Assembly (NCBI GenBank): GCA_946800325.1
Contig: OX326960.1
Span: 36,547,629 to 36,611,628, forward strand
Direction: 5' to 3'
DNA from: Luzula sylvatica
Lineage: Eukaryota; Streptophyta; Magnoliopsida; Poales; Juncaceae
DNA length: 64,000 nt
Shown: one piece after another, positions 51,721 through 63,240 of the stretch
Numbering within the stretch: position 1 is the stretch's first letter
Layout of the letters: the number at the start of each line of letters is the position of its first letter
Program-made: the position numbers and the translations under genes
The notes under the pieces: model-generated
Seen by the model: only the letters and a program-made list of their open reading frames with translations
The model's database searches: none
What the model was told of the DNA's origin: nothing

Positions 51721-54513
51721 TCAACTATTATATTTTTTTTGAAATGTTAAATCTGAAGTGTAACACAATCAAAATTATCATTTTTCATGCAATACTTAAA
51801 ATACTCCGTAATTGAAGACTTACACACACAAATTTCATTTTTTTTAAAAATTTCTTAAAAAAGCAAAAATTGAAGTCTAACACCTTCAGAAAATTCAATT
51901 ACGATATTTTTTTTCAAATGTTAAATCTGAAGTGTAACACAAGAAAAATACTCAATGTTCATGTCGTACTTAAAATACTCCGTAATTGAAGACTAACACA
52001 CACAAATTTTAATTTTTTAAAAAAAATCGTCAAAATTCAAACTTAGAAGTCTAACACCTTCAAAAAAATTCAACTAATATATTTTTTTTCAAATCTTAAA
52101 TCTGAAGTGTAACACAAGCAAAATACTCAATTTTCATGTCGTACTCAAAATACTCCGTAATTGAAGACTAACAAAGACAAATTTAAATTTTTTTTAAAAA
52201 ATCTTCAAAATTAATAAATAGAAGTCTAACACCTTCAAAAAAATTCAACTATTATATTTTTTTTCAAATCTTAAATGTGAAGTGTAACACAAGCAAAATA
52301 CTCATTTTTCATGTGGTACTTAAAATACTCCGTAATTGAAGACTAACACACACAAATTTCATTTTTTTCAAAAACTTCTTAAAAATGCAAAAACTGAAGT
52401 CTAACAACTTCAAAAAATTCAATTACCATATTTTTTTCAAATGTTAAATCTGAAGTGTAACACAAGAAAAATACTCAATTTTCCTGTCGTACTTAAAATA
52501 CTCCGTAATCGATGACTAACACACACAAATTTCCATTATTTCAAACAAAATCTTCTAAATTCAAAAATAGAAGTCTAACACCTTCAAAAAAATTCTACTA
52601 GTATATTTTTTTTGAAATGTTAAATCTGAAGTGTAACACAAGCAAAATACTCAATTTTCATGTCGTACTCAAAATACTCCGTAATTGAAGACTAACACAC
52701 ACAAATTTCAATTTTTTTAAACAAATCTTCAAAATTAAAAAATAGAAGTCTAACACCTTCAAAAAAATTCAACTATTATATTTTTTTTTAAATGTTAAAT
52801 CTGAAGTGTAACACAATCAAAATACTCATTTTTCATGCCGTACTTAAAATACTCCGTAATTGAAGACTTACACACACAAATTTCATATTTTTCAAAAATT
52901 TCTTAAAAATGCAAAAACTGAAGTCTAACAACTTCAAAAAATTCAATTACGATATTTTTTTTCAAATGTTAAATCTGAAGTGTAACACAACAAAAATACT
53001 CAATTTTCATGTCATACTTAAAATACTCCGTAATTGAAGACTAACTCACACAAATTTTAATTATTTAAAAAACATCTTCAAAATTCAAACATAGAAGTCC
53101 AACACCTTCAAAAAAATTCAACTATTCTATTTTTTTTCAAATCTTAAATCTAAAGTGTAACACAAGCAAAATACTCATTTTTCATGTCGTACTTAAAATA
53201 CTCCGTAATTGAAGACTAACACACACAAATTTCATTTTTTTTGTGAAATATCTTAAAAATGCAAAAACTGAAGTCTAACACCTTCAAAAAATTCTATTAC
53301 GATATTTTTTTTCAAATGTTAAATCTGAAGTGTAACACGAGAAAAATACTCAATTTTCATGTCGTACTTAAAATAGTCCGTAATTGAAGACTAACACACA
53401 CAAATTTTAATTTTTTAAAAAAATCTTCTAAATTCAAAAATAGAAGTCTAACACCTTCAAAAAAATTCAACTAGTATATTTTTTTTGAAATGTTAAATCT
53501 GAAGTGTAACACAAGAAAAATACTCAATTTTCATGTCGTACTTAAAATACTCCGTAATTGAAGACTAACACACACAAATTTCAATTTTTTAAAAAAATCT
53601 TCTAAATTAAAAAATAGAAGTCTAACACCTTCAAATAAATTCAACTATTATATTTTTTTTTAAATGTTAAATCTGAAGTGTAACACAAGCAAAATACTTA
53701 ATTTTCATGTCGTACTCAAAATACTCCATAATTGAAGACTAACACACACAAATTTCAATTTTTTTAAGAAAATCTTCTAAATTCAAAAATAGAAGTCTAA
53801 CACCTTTAAAAAAATTCAACTAGTATATTTTTTTTGAAATGTTAAATCTGAAGTGTAACACAAGAAAAATACTCAATTTTCATGTCGTACTTAAAATACT
53901 CCGTAATTGAAGACTAACACACACAAATTTCAATTTTTTAAAAAAATCTTCTGAATTAAAAAATAGAAGTCTAACACCTTCAAAAAAATTCAACTATTCT
54001 ATTTTTTTTGAAATGTTAAATTTGAAGTGTAACACAAGCAAAATACTCAATTTTCATGTCATACTCAAAATACTCCGTAATTGAAGACTAACACAAACAA
54101 ATTTCAATTATTTTTAAAAAAAATTCTAAATTCAAAAATAGAAGTCTGACACCTTCAAAAAAATTCAACTAGTATATTTTTTTTTAAATGTTCAATCTGA
54201 AGTGTAACACAAGCAAAATACTCAATTTTCATGTCGTACTCAAAATACTCCGTAATTGAAGACTAACACACACAAATTTCAATTTTTTTAAAATAATCTT
54301 CTAAATTCAAAAATTGAAGTCTGACACCTTCAAAAAAATTCAATTATTATTTTTTTTTTTAAAAGTTAAATTTGAAGTGTAACACAAGCAAAATACTCAA
54401 TTTTCATGTCGTACTCAAAATACTCCGTAATTGAAGACTAACACACACAAATTTCAATTTTTTTAAAAAAATTTCTAAATTCAAAAATAGAAGTCTAACA
54501 CCTTCAAAAAAAT
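51721..54513 (+). repeat. 2,793-bp tandem duplication, right copy
   Basis: Second copy of 48,928-51,720, in direct orientation with no spacer. The three differences I see are at 52315 (c to g), 52980 (a to g) and 54273 (a to c). Similarity continues a little past the nominal end because the next monomer is homologous; the copies part at about 54,567, where attatc becomes atactc. Confidence 0.85.
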
Positions 54514-56820
54514 TCAACTATTATATTTTTTTTGAAATGTTAAATCTGAAGTGTAACACAATCAAAATACTCATTTTTCCTGCCGTACTTAAAATACTCC
54601 GTAATTGACGATTTACACACACAAATTATTTTTTTTTCAAACATTTCCTAAAAAAGCAAAAACTGAAGTCTAACACCTTCAAAAAATTCAATAACGATAT
54701 TTTTTTTCAAATGTTAAATCTGAAGTGTGACACAAGAAAAGTACTCAATTTTCATGTCGTACTTAAAATACTCCGTAATTGAAGACTAACACACACAAAT
54801 TTCAATTTTTTAAAAAAATCTTCTAAATTAAAAAAAAGAAGTCTAACACCTTCAAAAAAATTCAACTATTCTATTTTTATTGAAATGTTAAATTTGAAGT
54901 GTAACACAAGCAAAATACTCAATTTTCATGTCGTACTCAAAATACTCCGTAATTGAAGACGAACACACACAAATTTCAATTTTTTTAAAAAAATCTTCAA
55001 AATTAAAAAATAGAAGTCTAACAACTTCAAAAAAATTCAACTATTATATATATTTTTTAAATGTTAAATATGAAGTGTAACACAAGCAAAATACTCAATT
55101 TTCATGTCGTACTCAAAATACTCCGTAATTGAAGACTAACACACACAAATTTCAATTTTTTAAAAAAAATCTTCTAAATTCAAAAATAGAAGTCTGACAC
55201 CTTCAAAAAAATTCAACTAGTATATTTTTTTTGAAATGTTAAATCTGAAGTTTAACACAAGAAAAATACTCAATTTTCATGTCGTACATAAAATACTCCG
55301 TAATGGAAGACTAACACACACAAATTTCAATTTTTTAAAAAAATCTTCTAAATTAAAAAATAGCAGTCTAACACGTTCAAAAAAATTCAACTATTCTATT
55401 TTTTTTGAAATGTTAAATTTGAAGTGTAACACAAGCAAAATACTCAATTTTCATGTCGTACTCAAAATACTCCGTAATTGAAGACTAACACAAACAAATT
55501 TCAATTGTTTTTAAAAAAAATTCTAAATTCAAAAATAGAAGTCCAACACCTTCAAAAAAATTCAACTAGTATTTTTTTTTTGAAATGTTCAATTTGAAGT
55601 GTAACACAAGCAAAATACTCAATTTTCATGTCGTACTCAAAATACTCCAAAATTGAAGACTAACACACACAAATTTCAATTTTTTTAAAATAATCTTCAA
55701 AATTAAAAAATAGATGTCTAACACCTTCAAAAAAATTCAACTATTATATTTTTTTTAAATGTTAAATCTGAAGTGTAGCACAAGAAAAATACTTAATTTT
55801 CATTTCGTACTCAAAATACTCCGTAATTGAAGACTAACACACACAAATTTCAATTTTTTTTAAAAAATCTTCTGAATTCAAAAATAGAAGTCTGACACCT
55901 TCAAAAAAATTCAACTAGTATATTTTTCTTGAAATGTTAAATCTGAAGTGTAACACAATCAAAATACTCAATTTTCATGCCGTACTTAAAATACTCCGTA
56001 ATTGAAGACTAACACACACAAATTTCAATTTTTTAAAAAAATCTTCTAAATTAAAAAAAAGAAGTCTGACACCTTCAAAAAAATTCAACTATTCTATTTT
56101 TTTTGAAATGTTAAATTTGAAGTGTAACACAAGCAAAATACTCAATTTTCATGTCGTACTCAAAATACTCCGTAATTGAAGACTAACACAAACAAATTTC
56201 AATTTTTTTAAAAAAAATTTCTAAATTCAAAAATAGAAGTCTGACACCTTCAAAAAAATTCAACTATTATATTTTTTTTGAAATGTTCAATTTGAAGTGT
56301 AACACAAGCAAAATACTCAATTTTCATGTAGTACTCAAAATACTCCGTAATTGAGGACTAACACACACAAATTTCAATTTTTTTAAAAAAATTTCTAAAT
56401 TCAAAAATAGAAGTCTAACACCTTCAAAAAAATTCAACTATTATATTTTTCTTGAAATGTTAAATCTGAAGTGTAACACAATCAAAATACTCATTTTTCA
56501 TGCCGTACTTAAAATACTCCGTAATTGAAGATTTACACACACAAATTATTTTTTTTTCAAACATTTCCTAAAAAAGCAAAAACTGAAGTCTAACACCTTC
56601 AAAAAATTCAATAACGATATTTTTTTTCAAATGTTAAATCTGAAGTGTGACACAAGAAAAGTACTCAATTTTCATGTCGTACTTAAAATACTCCGTAATT
56701 GAAGACTAACACACACAAATTTCAATTTTTTAAAAAAATCTTCAAAATTTAAAAATAGAAGTCTGACACCTTAAAAAAAATTCAACTATTATATTTTTTT
56801 TCAAATGTTAAATCTGAAGT
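54514..56820 (+). repeat. Mostly type A island with two B copies
   Basis: Two B monomers with the private aacatttcctaaaaaagc lie 1,920 bases (11 monomers) apart, near 54,640 and 56,560. Between them type A runs a2-a4-a1-a2-a3-a4-a1-a2-a5 and others. The stretch 55.03-55.50 kb, with gtcgtacataaa at 55281 and agcagtctaacacg, recurs at 62.70-63.19 kb. An 81-codon open frame at 55236-55481 is satellite translation only. Confidence 0.7.
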
Positions 56821-58720
56821 GTAACACAATAAAATACTCATTTTTCACGTCGTGCTTAAAATACTCCGTAATTGAGGACTAACACACACAAATTTCATTT
56901 TTTCCAAAAATTTCTTAAAAATGCATAAATTGAAGTCTAACACCTTCAAAAAATTCAATTACGATATTTTTTTTGAAATGTTAAATCCGATGGGTAACAC
57001 AAGAAAAATACTCAATTTTCATGTCGTACTTAAAATACCCCGTAATTGAAGACTAACACACACAAATTTCAATTATTTAAAAAAAGATTCTAAATTCAAA
57101 AATAGAGGTCTAAAACTTTCAAAAAAATTCAACTATTATATTTTTTTTTGAAATGTTAAATCTGAAGTGTAACACAATCAAAATACTCAATTTTCATGTC
57201 GTATTTAAAATATACCGTTATTGAAGACTAACACACACAAATTTCATTTTTTTCAAAAAATTCTTAAAAATGCAAAAACTGAAGTCTTAACACGTTCAAA
57301 AAAATTCAATTACGATATTTTTTTCGAATGTTAAATCTGAAGTGTAACACAAGAAAAATACTCAATTTTCATGTCGTACTTAAAATACTCCGTAATTGAA
57401 GACTAACACACACAAATTTCAATTTTTTTAAAAAAATCTTCTAAATTCAAAAATAGAAGTCTAACACCTTCAAAAAAATTGAACTATTATATTTTTTTCA
57501 AATCTTAAATCTGAAGTGTAACACAAGAAAAATACTCATTTTTCATGTCGTACTTAAAATACTCCGTAATTGATGACTAACACACACAAATTTTAATTTT
57601 TTTAAAAAAATCTTCAAAATTCAAACATAGAAGTCTAACACCTTCAAAAATATTCAAATATTATATTTTTTTTCAAATGTTAAATCTGAAGCGTAACACA
57701 AGCAAAATACTCAATTTTCATGTCGTACTCAAAATACTCCGTAATTGAAGACTAACACACACAAATTTCAATTTTTTTTTAAAAATCTTCAAAATTAAAA
57801 AATAGAAGTCTAACACCTTCAAAAAAATTCGACTATTATATTTTTTTTCAAATCTTAAATTTGAAGTGTAACACAAACAAAATACTCATTTTTCATATCG
57901 TACTTAAAATACTCCGTAATTGAAGACTAACACACACAAATTTCATTTTTTTCAAAAATTTATTAAAAATGCAAGAACTGAAGTCTAACACCTTCAAAAA
58001 TTTCAATTACGATATTTTTTTTCAAATGTTAAATCTGAAGTGTAACACAAGAAAAATACTCAATTTTCATGTCATACTTAAAATACTCCGTAATTGAAGA
58101 CTACCACACACAAATTTTAATTATTTTAAAAAAATCTTCAAAATTCAAAAATAGAAGACTGACACCTTCAAAAATATTGAACTATTATATTTTTTTTCAA
58201 ATCTTAAATCTGAAGTGTAACACAAGCAAAATACTTATTTTTCATGTCGTACTTAAAATACTCCGTAATTGAAGACTATCACACACAAATTTCATTTTTT
58301 TTGTGAAATATCTTAAAAATTCTAAAACTGAAGTCTAACACCTTCAAAAAATTCTATTACGATATTTTTTTTCAAATGTTAAATCTGAAGTGTAACACGA
58401 GAAAAATACTCAATTTTCATGTCGTACTTAAAATAGTCCGTAATTGAAGACTAACACACACAAGTTTTAATATTTTAAAAAAATCTTCTAAATTCAAAAA
58501 TAGAAGTCTAACACCTTCAAAAAAATTCAACTATTATATTTTTTTTGAAATGTTAAATTTGAAGTGTAACACAAGAAAAATACTCAATTTTCATGTCTTA
58601 CTCAAAATACTCCGTAATTGAAGACTAACACACACAAATTTCAATTTTTTTTAAAAAATATTCAAAATAAAAAAATAGAAGTCTAACACCTTCAAAAAAT
58701 TCAACTATTATATTTTTTTT
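56821..58720 (+). repeat. Divergent A/B monomers related to 39.5-40.1 kb
   Basis: The pair cacgtcgtgctt with gaggac and gaggtctaaaactttc occurs here and at 39.5-39.9 kb (acgtcgtgc at 56847 and 39528, offset 17,319). Later monomers carry tagtccg (58434) and catgtctta (58591), seen also in the modules of 46-54 kb. The open frame of 67 codons at 58069-58272 is not a gene. Confidence 0.7.
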
Positions 58721-61472
58721 GAAATGTTAAATCTGAAGTGTAACACAATCAAAATTATCATTTTTCATGCCGTACTTAAAATACTCCGTAATTGAAGACT
58801 TACACACACAAATTTCATTTTTTAAAAAAATTTCTTAAAAAAGCAAAAACTGAAGTCTAACACCTTCAGAAAATTCAATTACGATATTTTTTTTCAAATG
58901 TTAAATCTGAAGTGTAACACAAGAAAAATACTCAATGTTCATGTCGTACTTAAAATACTCCGTAATTGAAGACTAACACACACAAATTTTAATTTTTTAA
59001 AAAAAAATTTCAAAATTCAAACTTAGAAGTCTAACACCTTCAAAAATATTCAACTAATATATTTTTTTTCAAATGTTAAATCTGAAGTGTAACACAAGCA
59101 AAATACTCAATTTTCATTTCGTACTCAAAATACTCCGTAATTGAAGACTAACAAACACAAATTTAATTTTTTTTAAAAAATCTTCAAAATTAATAAATAG
59201 AAGTCTAACACCTTCAAAAAAATTCAACTATTATATTTTTTTTCAAATCTTAAATGTGAAGTGTAACACAAGCAAAATACTCATTTTTCATGTCGTACTT
59301 AAAATACTCCGTAATTGAAGACTAACACACACAAATTTCATTTTTTTCAAAAACTTCTTAAAAATGCAAAAACTGAAGTCTAACAACTTCAAAAAATTCA
59401 ATTACCATATTTTTTTCAAATGTTAAATCTGAAGTGTAACACAAGAAAAATACTCAATTTTCATGTCGTACTTAAAATACTCCGTAATTGATGACTAACA
59501 CACACAAATTTCCATTATTTCAAACAAAATCTTCTAAATTCAAAAATAGAAGTCTAACACCTTCAAAAAAATTCTACTAGTATATTTGTTTTGAAATATT
59601 AAATCTGAAGTGTAACACAAGCAAAATACTCAATTTTCATGTCGTACTCAAAATAATCCGTAATTGAAGACTAACACACACAAATTTCAATTTTTTTAAA
59701 CAAATCTTCAAAATTAAAAAATAGAAGTCTAACACCTTCAAAAAAATTCAACTATTATATTTTTTTTTAAATGTTAAATCTGAAGTGTAACACAATCAAA
59801 ATACTCATTTTTCATGCCGTACTTAAAATACTCCGTAATTGAAAACTTACACACACAAATTTCATATTTTTCAAAAATTTCTTAAAAATGCAAAAACTGA
59901 AGTCTAACAACTTCAAAAAATTCAATTACGATATTTTTTTTCAAATGTTAAATCTGAAGTGTAAGACAACAAAAATACTCAATTTTCATGTCATACTTAA
60001 AATACTCCGTAATTGAAGACTAACTCACACAAATTTTAATTATTTAAAAAACATCTTCAAAATTCAAACATAGAAGTCCAACACCTTCAAAAAAATTCAA
60101 CTATTCTATTTTTTTTCAAATCTTAAATCTAAAGTGTAACACAAGCAAAATACTCATTTTTCATGTCGTACTTAAAATACTCCGTAATTGAAGACTAACA
60201 CACACAAATTTCATTTTTTTTGTGAAATATCTTAAAAATGCAAAAACTGAAGTCTAACACCTTCAAACAATTCTATTACGATATTTTTTTTCAAATGTTA
60301 AATCTGAAGTGTAACACGAGAAAAATACTCAATTTTCATGTCGTACTTAAAATAGTCCGTAATTGAAGACTAACACACACAAATTTTAATTTTTTAAAAA
60401 AATCTTCTAAATTCAAAAATAGAAGTCTAACACCTTCAAAAAAATTCAACTAGTATATTTTTTTTGAAATGTTAAATCTGAAGTGTAACACAAGAAAAAT
60501 ACTCAATTTTCATGTCGTACTTAAAATACTCCGTAATTCAAGACTAACACACACAAATTTCAATTTTTTAAAAAAATCTTCTAAATTAAAAAATAGAAGT
60601 CTAACACCTTCAAAAAAATTCAACTATTATATTTTTTTTTAAATGTTAAATCTGAAGTGTAACACAAGCAAAATACTTAATTTTCATGTCGTACTCAAAA
60701 TACTCCGTAATTGAAGACTAACACACACAAATTTCAATTTTTTTAAAAAAATCTTCTAAATTCAAAAATAGAAGTCTAACACCTTTAAAAAAATTCAACT
60801 AGTATATTTTTTTTCAAATGTTAAATCTGAAGTGTAACACAAGAAAAATACTCAATTTTCATGTCGTACTTAAAATACTCCGTAATCGAAGACTAACACA
60901 CACAAATTTCAATTTTTTAAAAAAATCTTCTAAATTAAAAAATAGAAGTCTAACACCTTCAAAAAAATTCAACTATTCTATTTTTTTTGAAATGTTAAAT
61001 TTGAAGTGTAACACAAGCAAAATACTCAATTTTCATGTCGTACTCAAAATACTCCGTAATTGAAGACTAACACAAACAAATTTCAATTATTTTTAAAAAA
61101 AATTCTAAATTCAAAAATAGAAGTCTGGCACCTTCAAAAAAATTCAACTAGTATATTTTTTTTGAAATGTTAAATCTGAAGTGTAACACAAGCAAAATAC
61201 TCAATTTTCATGTCGTACTCAAAATACTCCGTAATTGAAGACTAACACACACAAATTTCAATTTTTTTAAAATAATCTTCTAAATTCAAAAATAGAAGTC
61301 TAACACCTTCAAAAAAATTCAATTATTATTTTTTCTTTAAAAGTTAAATTTGAATTGTAACACAAGCAAAATACTCAATTTTCATGTCGTACTCAAAATA
61401 CTCCGTAATTGAAGACTAACACACAAAAATTTCAATTTTTTAAAAACAAATCTTCAAAATTAAAAAATAGAA
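58721..61472 (+). repeat. Older copy of the 2.8-kb module
   Basis: The order of private variants of 51.77-54.51 kb is repeated here at an offset of 6,979-6,980 bases (40 monomers): attatcat 58754, ttaccat 59402, tagtccg 60353. It has more differences than the tandem pair, such as gtaattgatgac where the pair has gtaatcgatgac, so it separated earlier. The island a1-a2-a3 at 60.8-61.3 kb leads into cassette 16. Confidence 0.75.
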
Positions 61473-61752
61473 GTCTAGCACCTTCACAAAAATTCAACTA
61501 TTATATTTTTTTTGAAATGTTAAATCTGATGTGTAACACAATCAAAATACTCATTTTTCATGCCGTACTTAAAATACTCCGTAATTGACGACTTACACAC
61601 ACAAATTATTTTTTTTTCAAAAATTTCTTAAAAATGCAAAAACTGAAGTCTAACACCTTCAAAAAATTCAATAACGATATTTTTTTTCAAATGTCAAATC
61701 TGAAGTGTAACACAAGAAAAGTACTCAATTTTCATGTCGTACTCAAAATACT
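61473..61752 (+). repeat. B cassette 16
   Basis: Lead monomer with gtctagcacc and gatgtgtaacacaatc, B monomer with attgacgac and caaatgtcaaatc, the same private set as cassette 14. It is the only full gtctagcacc cassette in the mixed domain. The open frame at 61734-61937 is satellite translation. Confidence 0.8.
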
Positions 61753-63240
61753 CCGTAAATGAAGACTACCACACACAAATTTCAATTTTGAAAAAAAAAT
61801 CGTCTAAATTCAAAAATAGAAGTCTGACAACTTCAAAAAAATTCAACTATTATATTTTTTTTGAAATGTTCAATTTGAAGTGTAACACAAGCAAAATACT
61901 CAATTTTCATATCGTACTCAAAATACTCCGTAATTGAAGACTAACACACACAAATTTCAATTTTGAAACAAAAATCGTCTAAATTCAAAAATAGAAGTCT
62001 GACACATTCAAAAAAATTCAACTATTATATTTTTTTTGAAATGTTCAATTTGAAGTGTAACACAAGCAAAATACTCAATTTTCATGTCGTACTCAAAATA
62101 CTCCGTAATTGAGGACTAACACACACAAATTTCAATTTTTTTAAAAAAATCTTCAAAATTTAAAAATAGAAGTCTAACACCTTCAAAAAAATTCAACTAT
62201 TATATATTTTTTTAAATGTTAAATCTGAAGTGTAACACAAGCAAAATACTCAATTTTCATGTCGTACTCAAAATATTCCATAATTGAAGACTAACACACA
62301 CAAATTTCAATTTTTTTAAAAAAATCTTCTAAATTCATAAATAGAAGTCTAACCCCTTCAAAAAATTCAACTAGTATATTTTTTTTGAAATGTTAAATCT
62401 GAAGTGTAACACAAGAAAAATACTCAATTTTCATGTCGTACTTAAAATACTCCGTAATTGAAGGCTAACACACACAAATTTCAATTTTTTAAAAAATCTT
62501 CAAAATTAAAAAATAGAAGTCTAACACGTTCAAAAAAATTCAACTATTCTATTTTTTTTGAAATGTTAAATTTGAAGTGTAACACAAGCAAAATACTCAA
62601 TTTTCATGTCGTACTCAAAATACTCCGTAATTGAAGACTAACACACACAAATTTCAATTTTTTTAAAAAATCTTCAAAATTAAAAAATAGAAGTCTAGCA
62701 ACTTCAAAAAAATTCAACTATTATATATTTTTTTAAATGTTAAATCTGAAGTGTAACACAAGCAAAATACTCAATTTTCATGTCGTACTCAAAATACTCC
62801 GTAATTGAAGACTAACACACACAAATTTCAATTTTTTTAAAAAAATCTTCTAAATTCAAAAATAGAAGTCTGACACCTTCAAAAAAATTCAACTAGTATA
62901 TTTTTTTTGAAATGTTAAATCTGAAGTGTAACACAAGAAAAATACTCAATTTTCATGTCGTACATAAAATACTCCGTAATTGAAGACTAACACACACAAA
63001 TTTCAATTTTTTAAAAAAATCTTCTAAATTAAAAAATAGCAGTCTAACACGTTCAAAAAAATTCAACTATTCTATTTTTTTTGAAATGTTAAATTTGAAG
63101 TGTAACACAAGCAAAATACTCAATTTTCATGTCGTACTCAAAATACTCCGTAATTGAAGACTAACACAAACAAATTTCAATTGTTTTAAAAAAAATTCTA
63201 AATTCAAAAATAGAAGTCTAACACCTTCAAAAAATTCAAC
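61753..63240 (+). repeat. Type A run after cassette 16
   Basis: The order a5-a5-a4-a1-a2 repeats the start of the 9-monomer unit; then a4-a1-a2 follows instead of a3-a6. The last two monomers, with gtcgtacataaa at 62957 and agcagtctaacacg, match 55.28-55.45 kb at an offset of 7,676 bases (44 monomers). No gene is present. Confidence 0.75.

Noticed and set aside
14949..61937. Open frames of 67-93 codons on the plus strand with similar products (for example at 14949, 17264, 19013, 22275, 24349, 34831, 45156, 55236, 58069, 60818, 61734)
   Set aside because: They are translations of the repeat itself. The monomer is about 175 bases, one more than a multiple of three, so the frame changes in every copy and no frame stays open for more than about one and a half monomers. 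The products are low-complexity and rich in K, N, I and F, and they recur wherever the same monomer variants recur.
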